Shown here in pieces: positions 28,172 through 34,989 of a stretch of 38,757 bases of DNA. The notes below the pieces were generated by a model. That model worked only from the letters and a program-made list of their open reading frames with translations, did no database searches and was not told the origin of the DNA. The translations under genes and the position numbers were made by a program. The number at the start of each line of letters is the position of its first letter. Positions within the stretch are counted from its first letter, which is position 1. Origin of the DNA: Cyanobacteria bacterium DS2.3.42 (lineage in GTDB: Bacteria > Cyanobacteriota > Vampirovibrionia > Obscuribacterales > Obscuribacteraceae); NCBI GenBank assembly GCA_013823055.1, contig PNLN01000075.1, positions 1-38,757 on the forward strand, in the 5' to 3' direction.

Positions 28172-28774
28172 ATGCCCACGACCACCGACACCACCAGCGG
28201 CAGCCGGCAAAAGCTCATAGAGGCAACGATTGAGCTGATGTCTTCGCGTGGTTTTGAAGCGATGGGCATCAACAGCATCCTGGAAGCTGCCGGCGTCAGC
28301 AAGAGCAATTTTTACTATCACTTCAAATCCAAAGAAGATCTCTGTCTTGCTGCATTGGACGCGATGTCGGATATGTTTTTCACACAAATGCTTGACCCTG
28401 TGCTTTCGATTAAGACGCTTTCTCCGCGCAAGCGTCTCGAAAAGCTTTTGAAAGGCATGGCAGATATGATGGAGTCCGAGTGCTGCAACAAAGGTTGTCC
28501 ATTCGTAAATTTAGCGACGGAAACCAGTGATTTCATTCCGGCATTTCGCGAGCGCATCTCACAGTACTTCGAGCGCTATCAGCAAGGATTGGCCGAGGTA
28601 ATTCAAGAAGGAATTCAGTTGGGTGAGTTTCGATCCGATGTTTCTGCAAAACTTGCGGCGCAAGTTCTGTTAGCCAGCTTGAATGGCACCATCGTTTTGA
28701 CCAAAGTGCACAAACGCCCTCAAGTTATGAAAGAAAACATCAAGGCTTTCCTTGCTTTGTTGACAGCACCGTAA
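28172..28774 (+). CDS. TetR/AcrR-family regulator with a Cys cluster
   Basis: RQKLIEATIELMSSRGFEAMGINSILEAAGVSKSNFYYHFKSKEDLCLAAL is a TetR HTH; MESECCNKGCPFVNLATE in the ligand domain, at the position of GCxxxNLA in YxaF/NemR-like TetRs. Confidence 0.93.
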   Translation: MPTTTDTTSGSRQKLIEATIELMSSRGFEAMGINSILEAAGVSKSNFYYHFKSKEDLCLAALDAMSDMFFTQMLDPVLSIKTLSPRKRLEKLLKGMADMMESECCNKGCPFVNLATETSDFIPAFRERISQYFERYQQGLAEVIQEGIQLGEFRSDVSAKLAAQVLLASLNGTIVLTKVHKRPQVMKENIKAFLALLTAP

Positions 28775-28786
28775 CGCTTCGGGCTC

Positions 28787-28933
28787 ATGGAGCGCAACAA
28801 AAACGGCATTCATGAAATGTTTGCCGAATTGTTCAGCGCGATTGTTGCTCCTAACGAAGATCTTCGCGCGGTCGGTTTGAGCAAGGCTTTCCCTCGCTGC
28901 ACGAAGGCAGTGAAGGAAATCCTGGGGAAGTGA
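28787..28933 (+). CDS. Small ORF (48 aa) downstream of tetR
   Basis: Manual translation MERNKNGIHEMFAELFSAIVAPNEDLRAVGLSKAFPRCTKAVKEILGK*; below the ORF-track cutoff; codon usage resembles neighbours. Confidence 0.35.
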   Translation: MERNKNGIHEMFAELFSAIVAPNEDLRAVGLSKAFPRCTKAVKEILGK

Positions 28934-28934
28934 T

Positions 28935-29141
28935 TCACTTTCCAGTGAATTCTTGAAGGTCTTTGATAAGTCCTTCTAGATCGTCGATGTGGCACATGCC
29001 TTCGCAGATCGATAGGGCTGTTTCAAGAATGCTTTCAGGGCATTCGAGTCCTATGTTGACACCATGCTCATCAAAGACTTTCACGGCTTCAGGGCATACT
29101 TCGAGAATTTCTTGGACTGTGCTTTCTTCGTTAATTAACAT
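28935..29141 (-). CDS. DUF1858-domain protein
   Basis: MLINEESTVQEILEVCPEAVKVFDEHGVNIGLECPESILETALSICEGMCHIDDLEGLIKDL; SD GGAGGAGAC. Confidence 0.75.
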   Translation of the reverse strand: MLINEESTVQEILEVCPEAVKVFDEHGVNIGLECPESILETALSICEGMCHIDDLEGLIKDLQEFTGK

Positions 29142-29197
29142 GTCTCCTCCTTCGCTCTGAAATTGATCAGAACGCTTTCAATTGGCAATCTTTGGTT

Positions 29198-29617
29198 TCA
29201 GTTTCGTCCGGCGTTCAGAACAACGGCCATTCTGCGCGCCCGGCTGAGGAAGTCTTCAACCTGCTCACTGTTTGTGCAGACTTCTTTCAGAGTCGATTCG
29301 AACAAGCATAGCCAGTGGTCGAAATGCGCTTTGGTCAGTTGTTGTATTTTTCCATGAACCTGAAGCGGATTGCCCTTGTACGATCCTTGTCCAAACATTA
29401 CGGTCGCCCAGAAACTATTCATCTTCATGAGGTGATGATCCCAGTCTTCCGTCATCTCTTTTTCGAAGATGGGACCGAGTATTTCGTCTTGCTGAACTTT
29501 CTCATAGAATCCAGAAACGATTTTTTCGATCTGCTCGGTTGTGATGCAGAGCTTTTCTGCGCGGCTTTCGCTGGCTGCATACGGTCTTGTTGTATCTTTG
29601 TTTTCTACGCTGAACAT
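29198..29617 (-). CDS. Truncated hemoglobin (group III-like)
   Basis: IVSGFYEKVQQDEILGPIFEKEMTEDWDHHLMKMNSFWATVMFGQGSYKGNPLQVHGKIQQLTKAHFDHWLCLFESTLKEV. Confidence 0.88.
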   Translation of the reverse strand: MFSVENKDTTRPYAASESRAEKLCITTEQIEKIVSGFYEKVQQDEILGPIFEKEMTEDWDHHLMKMNSFWATVMFGQGSYKGNPLQVHGKIQQLTKAHFDHWLCLFESTLKEVCTNSEQVEDFLSRARRMAVVLNAGRN

Positions 29618-29618
29618 G

Positions 29619-29870
29619 TTAGTGTACCTGGCAATTTGAGCTTACCGATTTTTGAAATGTAGAATTATTGTTGCTTGCTTCTGAGTTTTCGGATGCTGTC
29701 ACCTTAATGCATGAGCAAGGTTGATATTTGTCTTTCTCTCCGCCGCAACCTGGGCATAGCCACTGTTCCGGCAGTGCTTCAAATGACGCATCGCATCCGC
29801 ATTCTTCCGGACTGCAAGGCGCTTCGTATATAAAGTTGCATACTGTGCAAATATGACGTTCTGTTTTCAT
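29619..29870 (-). CDS. Rubredoxin-like protein with extra cysteines
   Basis: CTVCNFIYE ... FEALPEQWLCPGCGGEKDKYQPCSC; SD AGGAGG; start overlaps the Rrf2 stop by 4 nt. Confidence 0.82.
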   Translation of the reverse strand: MKTERHICTVCNFIYEAPCSPEECGCDASFEALPEQWLCPGCGGEKDKYQPCSCIKVTASENSEASNNNSTFQKSVSSNCQVH

Positions 29871-30331
29871 GGCTTCCTCCTAGTGGACTTCTTCGCTTCC
29901 GTCTTTGGTGGCGGGAAGGTGAAGACAATTTCTGATTTTGGTTTTGTTAGTAGGTCTTCTATCGTCGCTCCAGCAAACGCTTTCTCCACTAACGCAGTGG
30001 CTTCATCAAGTTGCTTATGCAACTTGCACAGGCTTGTTGCATGTGCCGGCAGCCCAAGCGGGCATTCCCTTATGCGCTTGATCGGGTCGACTGCGTTCAC
30101 AACATCGAGGACGCTGACTTTATCTGCAGTCGTACTCAAGGTAAAACCTCCGCGCAGCCCGCGCTGCGATTGCACTAAAGACGCTCTGGTCAGCTGCTGT
30201 AATACCTTAGATAGGTAGGCAGCTGGTATTTGAGTGGATTTGGCAATCTGCTCTGTAGTTTGCCCGCCGTCCTGGTTTTCTGCCAGAAAGACAACTGCTC
30301 GTAGTGCGTACTCGGTTGTTTGTGAAATCAT
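29867..30331 (-). CDS. Rrf2-family transcriptional regulator (NsrR/IscR-like)
   Basis: MISQTTEYALRAVVFLAENQDGGQTTEQIAKSTQIPAAYLSKVLQQLTRASLVQSQRGLRGGFTLS ... RECPLGLPAHATSLCKLHKQLDEA. Confidence 0.93.
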   Translation of the reverse strand: MISQTTEYALRAVVFLAENQDGGQTTEQIAKSTQIPAAYLSKVLQQLTRASLVQSQRGLRGGFTLSTTADKVSVLDVVNAVDPIKRIRECPLGLPAHATSLCKLHKQLDEATALVEKAFAGATIEDLLTKPKSEIVFTFPPPKTEAKKSTRRKP

Positions 30332-30347
30332 GGTTTTCGTTACAAAT

Positions 30348-30399
30348 TGGATATCTGGACCTTTATATCCAGTATATGCGCAATAGGCTTGTTTGTCAA
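30348..30399 (-). promoter_or_regulatory. rrf2 operon promoter plus overlapping inverted-repeat operator
   Basis: Minus strand: TTGACA (30399-30394), 17-nt spacer, TATACT (30376-30371), followed by TGGATAT-N10-ATATCCA (30371-30348). Confidence 0.75.
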
Positions 30400-30455
30400 T
30401 TGCGCCCTCCTGTATTGCCGCAGGGGCGAGCTTTTCAGTATCTAGTCCTTGAGGT

Positions 30456-30902
30456 TTACCTATTTATAGTTGTGCTCGAGAAACTGCATAGGTGCTTATG
30501 TCGTGCTATGCACTCATCAAGCTTGCTTTGAAAGTATTCGAAGTTATCTTCGTCTTGCAACGAGGCCGAAACTTCGTTGATATGACTTCTCACCTTTTGA
30601 CCTAGTTCTGTCAAGCCCAAGAGATTCAGTCCGTCTTCCAGATAATTCCATACTTCTGAAATTGACTGGATTGCCGGGTTGTGGTGAACCATCACTTCCA
30701 CTATCACCGTATTTGCTATGACACCGAGCAGCAAGTATTCCGGATTCATGGAAAAGTGAGTTAGAGCAAGAAGTTTTCCATCCTCGGTCGTAAACGCCTG
30801 GCACACCAAATCGTGCATGTCGTCTTCAAAGGTCGGCTCCATATCGCAAAACATGGAAATCATATGCCGCTCTGGCTCACGTAAGGTAATTTTCTTTGTC
30901 AT
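30456..30902 (-). CDS. Hypothetical protein (148 aa)
   Basis: MTKKITLREPERHMISMFCDMEPTFEDDMHDLVC...; ATG at 30902 preceded by GAGGAAAAA. The upstream part of ORF 30456..31439 lacks coding character. Confidence 0.6.
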   Translation of the reverse strand: MTKKITLREPERHMISMFCDMEPTFEDDMHDLVCQAFTTEDGKLLALTHFSMNPEYLLLGVIANTVIVEVMVHHNPAIQSISEVWNYLEDGLNLLGLTELGQKVRSHINEVSASLQDEDNFEYFQSKLDECIARHKHLCSFSSTTINR

Positions 30903-31049
30903 CGCTTTTTCCTCGCCATGGGTTCTATGACCTAATACGGAATTCGCGCGCAAAAAGTTCAAAGGCGCTGGATTAAATAGAGCGATGCTTCCTAACAAAA
31001 CTCTATGAGGCGCTACAATAGTCGTCCACGCGGTTTCTAAGGTTAGACT

Positions 31050-32303
31050 TTGAGTTCTTGCGCAAATCGATCTCCTGAAGAAAATGAGGCCTTCTATGAC
31101 GAGGGTCTTGCGAGGCTTAAGTCCGGAGAACTGGAAGAAAGTACCGGGAAGCTCATCATGGACTTGATGGAAATCCATGACGACAAGATTTTGGTAACTT
31201 TTGCACGAAAGTGGATAAAGCTTTTTCCTAAACAGGAGAGTGCTCCGAGATTGGTTGGAAAGTGGCTCTCGAAGTACGGAAATAATGACGCCATGTATAT
31301 GGCGACCAACTATGTGAAAACTTATCCTGATGTAAATGCTTTGATTTTGATTGTCAGAGCAGCGGCTCAACTTCCGCGAATTCCAGATCGTCTTTTCGCC
31401 GCCATAGAAAGAAGATTTGAAGTCGAACCATCCAGCCATGTCTGGGCGTCATTGCATGGTTACGAAAATCGGTGCCCTTCGCGAGACAAGCTACTTTTGC
31501 GGTGGATTGAAAGAAACATTGCTAACGTAGATATCGATATTGATATGTCCAGCCTTGCCTTATTTTCTGAATCTCCGGAAGTACTCGAAGAAATCATTCG
31601 GTGGGTCAAACGCAATCAGGACAAAACGGAAAATATCTGGATGCTGCTTAGTCATTTGATGCGTGGGAAATCTCAGGCCCACCAGGTTCTTTTGCCTCGG
31701 GTGGCGGACCTTTCAAGAGAATGGCTTGCAAATAATCCAGACTTCGAGCACAACGGCAGAATCTATAATGACTTGCTGACCTTGATGCGATCGGATGATG
31801 ACATTCGCAACGCGAAAGAATGGTATCGCAAACACACGAAATCTCAGAGTGCAGAAATGGCTCTCAACGGTATTCTCAGTAGTGCCCATAGAAGAGGAGA
31901 TCCGCAGGATCCGGAGTTTGTCACGCAAGCGAAACAGATACTCGGAAAGCAGTCACCTATGGACAGAGTACCTGTCTTGGCTGGTGCGCTGCTAAACGCG
32001 AATCCTGATGATGATTCAATTAAAATCGCGAGGGAGACATGGGGGCAATATCAGCACCTAACATGGCTGCACGCGGATCTTTTGCGCATTGCTCCTGATG
32101 ATGAGTTGATAAAAAAGGCAAACGAGAGACTCTCCACTTTTAGTAAGGGAATGCCTGACGTAATGATAGAGATGCTGAGAATTGATCCTACGAATGACAC
32201 TGCGCGGCGGGCTGCTGAAAGGTGGATGCGTTCAAATCTAGATCATGAGCAGGTGAAAACCGTCAAGGATTTGCTCCAGGTGCAGTCCCATGGTCAGCAG
32301 TAA
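31050..32303 (+). CDS. Helical-repeat protein of unknown function
   Basis: 417-aa ORF with repeated WIKLFP/WLSKYG/WIERN-type helical units; TTG start suggested; overlaps the downstream DUF1801 gene by 14 bp. Confidence 0.7.
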   Translation: MSSCANRSPEENEAFYDEGLARLKSGELEESTGKLIMDLMEIHDDKILVTFARKWIKLFPKQESAPRLVGKWLSKYGNNDAMYMATNYVKTYPDVNALILIVRAAAQLPRIPDRLFAAIERRFEVEPSSHVWASLHGYENRCPSRDKLLLRWIERNIANVDIDIDMSSLALFSESPEVLEEIIRWVKRNQDKTENIWMLLSHLMRGKSQAHQVLLPRVADLSREWLANNPDFEHNGRIYNDLLTLMRSDDDIRNAKEWYRKHTKSQSAEMALNGILSSAHRRGDPQDPEFVTQAKQILGKQSPMDRVPVLAGALLNANPDDDSIKIARETWGQYQHLTWLHADLLRIAPDDELIKKANERLSTFSKGMPDVMIEMLRIDPTNDTARRAAERWMRSNLDHEQVKTVKDLLQVQSHGQQ

Positions 32304-32772
32304 AGCGGCAACAGTGAAGGAGTATTTGGATGAACTGCCGGCGGAGCGTCGCGCTGTTGTTTCTGCTGTTCGCGATGTAATTTTGAAGAACCTTCCGGAA
32401 GGTTATGAAGAAACCATGAATTGGGGCATGATTTGCTACGAAATTCCCCTCTCTCGTTATCCCAATACGTACAACAAGCAGCCACTCGGCTGTGCCGCCT
32501 TAGCAGCACAGAAGAATTACTATGCCGTGTATCTTTCGGCGCTTTATTGCGGTACTAATGACGAGTTTAACGAAGACTGGTTGCGCAAAGAATTCGATAA
32601 AGCTGGAAAGAAGCTCGACTGCGGCAAATCGTGCGTGCGTTTCAAAAAGCTTGAAGACTTGCCGCTCGATGTCATCGGCGCTGCCATTCGCATCGCCAGC
32701 CCAGATGAATACATCCGGGCGTACGAAGAAACCCGAAAAAGCGGAGCCGTGGGCAAACGCAAGATTAACTGA
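32290..32772 (+). CDS. DUF1801-domain protein
   Basis: VKEYLDELPAERRAVVSAVRDVILKNLPEGYEETMNWGMICYEIPLSRYPNTYNKQPLGCAALAAQKNYYAVYL. Confidence 0.88.
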   Translation: MVSSKAATVKEYLDELPAERRAVVSAVRDVILKNLPEGYEETMNWGMICYEIPLSRYPNTYNKQPLGCAALAAQKNYYAVYLSALYCGTNDEFNEDWLRKEFDKAGKKLDCGKSCVRFKKLEDLPLDVIGAAIRIASPDEYIRAYEETRKSGAVGKRKIN

Positions 32773-32846
32773 CGATTCCGCAAGAAATGCGCATTGTCGC
32801 CAGGCGTGAGAAAATAACCTTCGCTCCCCGTCCAAACAAGGTCCCA

Positions 32847-34988
32847 ATGAATAGAAGAACTTTCCTGAAGGGCAGTGCCGCCGTTGTCATGCTGAGTGGA
32901 GGATTTGCTATGAGTTTGCAGCAGTCTATTGCCGAAACAGTGACTATCGGACCGCTTTTGGATAAGTGGACAGGCGCGCACAACGGTTTTCCGCGTTTTG
33001 ACCTCGTCAAGATATCTGACTTCAAGCCCTCGATTTTGAAGGGGATGGATCTCAAGCGCGCGGAGATTAAAGCGCTAACGAGCCAAACGGAAAAGCCGAC
33101 CTTCGAAAACACCATATTGGTTCTCGAGGATTCCGGTCGTCCGCTTAGCAACGCATATCGCTACTTCAGCGTTTATACATCGACGATGAACGACAAGACG
33201 ATGCAAGCGATTGAGACTGAAATGACTCCTATCATCGCGAAGTTCGATGATGAAATCATTCAGAATGATGAATTGTTCCAGCGCATCAAGACCGTCTATG
33301 AAGCCCGCGAAAATTCCGGATTGACCAACGAGCAAAAACGGCTCGTTGAGGTCTACTACAAAATGTTCACTCGTGCCGGTGCCGGGCTCGATGCCGATAA
33401 GAAGAAACGTATCCGCGAGATCAATGAAAAGCTGGCGACGCTGTTTACCAATTTCCGTCACAACCAACTCGCTGACGAAGAAAAGTACACGCTCGTGTTG
33501 GAAAAAGAAACCGACCTTGACGGACTTTCCGACAGCTTGCGCGAGGCCGCCGCACAGCAAGCTGAAGCGCACAAAATGAAAGGAAAGTGGGTGATCACCA
33601 ACACACGCTCGTCGATGGAGCCTTTCCTAACTTTCTCGACTCGCAGAGATTTGCGTGAGAAAGGTTGGCGTATGTGGACGCGGCGTGGTGACAACAACGA
33701 CTCCAACGACAATAAAAAGAATATCGGCGAAATATTGAAGTTGCGTACCGAGCGCGCGCGCATTTTGGGATTCCCGACGCATGCGCACTGGAGTCTGGAT
33801 GATTGCATGGCGAAAACACCTGACGCCGCGATGGGTTTGATGTTGCGAGTTTGGAAAGCTTCAATTAATCGAGTGCACCAGGAAGTCGCAGATATGCAAA
33901 AAATTGCAGATGCAGAAGGCGCAAAGATTACGATCGAACCATGGGATTATCGCTACTACGCAGAAAAGGTACGCAAGGCGAAATACGATATCGATCAGAA
34001 TGAAGTGAAACAGTACCTGCAGCTCGATAAAATTCGCGAGGGAATGTTCTGGGCTGCAAAACAGGTCTACGGTCTCGATATGGTGAAAGTCGATGGTCTT
34101 CCGGTTGTCCAGCCCGACGTCACTGTGTATGAAGTTCATCGTGATGGAAAGCAAATTGGTCTGTGGTATTTCGATCCGTATGCACGCGATGGAAAAAACT
34201 CAGGAGCATGGATGAGCGAGTATCGGACGCAAGAAAAATTCAAAGATACCGTCACTCCGATCGTTTCGAACAACTGCAATTACATGAAAGGAAAACCGGG
34301 CGAGCCCGTGCTTATTTCATGGGACGATGCAAACACGCTTTTCCATGAATTCGGGCACGCACTGCATGGCTTGCAATCGAACGTTACCTACCCGTCGCTC
34401 GCCGGAACCAGTGTCAAACGTGATTTCGTCGAGTTTCCCAGCCAGGTCAACGAACGCTGGTTACTCACTCGCGAAGTGTTGAGTAAGTATGCGCTGCACT
34501 ACAAGACCGGTCAGCCAATTCCTGAGGCGCTGGTGGCGAAAATTGAAAAGGCTAAGACTTTCAATCAAGGTTTCAGCACGACCGAATATTTGGCCTCTGC
34601 AATCTACGATATGAAAATCCACCTTGCTGCAACTCCGGACAAAACAATTGAACCGGATGAATTTGAGAAGGTGACAATGACTGAAATCGATTGCCCGAAA
34701 GAGGTGATCATGCGCCATCGCCCAACCGCATTCGGACACATCTTCTCCGATGACGGTTACGCCTCCGGATACTACTCGTACATCTGGGCCGACACTATGT
34801 CTGCCGATGCATCAGAGGCATTCGTCGAAGCCGGTAGCTTCTACGACCGCAAGACTTGCGATCGTTTTAGAGAAACCATCTTCATGGTCGGCAACTCAGT
34901 TGCACCCGATGTGGCCTTCCGCAATTTCCGCGGTCGAGATGTGGACACTAACGCGCTCATGAGAGATCGGGGATTTCCAGTCTCTTAA
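32847..34988 (+). CDS. M3-family metallopeptidase (Dcp/oligopeptidase-like) with twin-arginine signal
   Basis: MNRRTFLKGSAAVVMLSGGFAMSLQQSIAE (RRTFLK); DDANTLFHEFGHALHGLQS zinc motif HEFGH; FVEFPSQVNERWL; DGYASGYYSYIWADTMSADASEAF. Confidence 0.93.
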   Translation: MNRRTFLKGSAAVVMLSGGFAMSLQQSIAETVTIGPLLDKWTGAHNGFPRFDLVKISDFKPSILKGMDLKRAEIKALTSQTEKPTFENTILVLEDSGRPLSNAYRYFSVYTSTMNDKTMQAIETEMTPIIAKFDDEIIQNDELFQRIKTVYEARENSGLTNEQKRLVEVYYKMFTRAGAGLDADKKKRIREINEKLATLFTNFRHNQLADEEKYTLVLEKETDLDGLSDSLREAAAQQAEAHKMKGKWVITNTRSSMEPFLTFSTRRDLREKGWRMWTRRGDNNDSNDNKKNIGEILKLRTERARILGFPTHAHWSLDDCMAKTPDAAMGLMLRVWKASINRVHQEVADMQKIADAEGAKITIEPWDYRYYAEKVRKAKYDIDQNEVKQYLQLDKIREGMFWAAKQVYGLDMVKVDGLPVVQPDVTVYEVHRDGKQIGLWYFDPYARDGKNSGAWMSEYRTQEKFKDTVTPIVSNNCNYMKGKPGEPVLISWDDANTLFHEFGHALHGLQSNVTYPSLAGTSVKRDFVEFPSQVNERWLLTREVLSKYALHYKTGQPIPEALVAKIEKAKTFNQGFSTTEYLASAIYDMKIHLAATPDKTIEPDEFEKVTMTEIDCPKEVIMRHRPTAFGHIFSDDGYASGYYSYIWADTMSADASEAFVEAGSFYDRKTCDRFRETIFMVGNSVAPDVAFRNFRGRDVDTNALMRDRGFPVS

Positions 34989-34989
34989 G

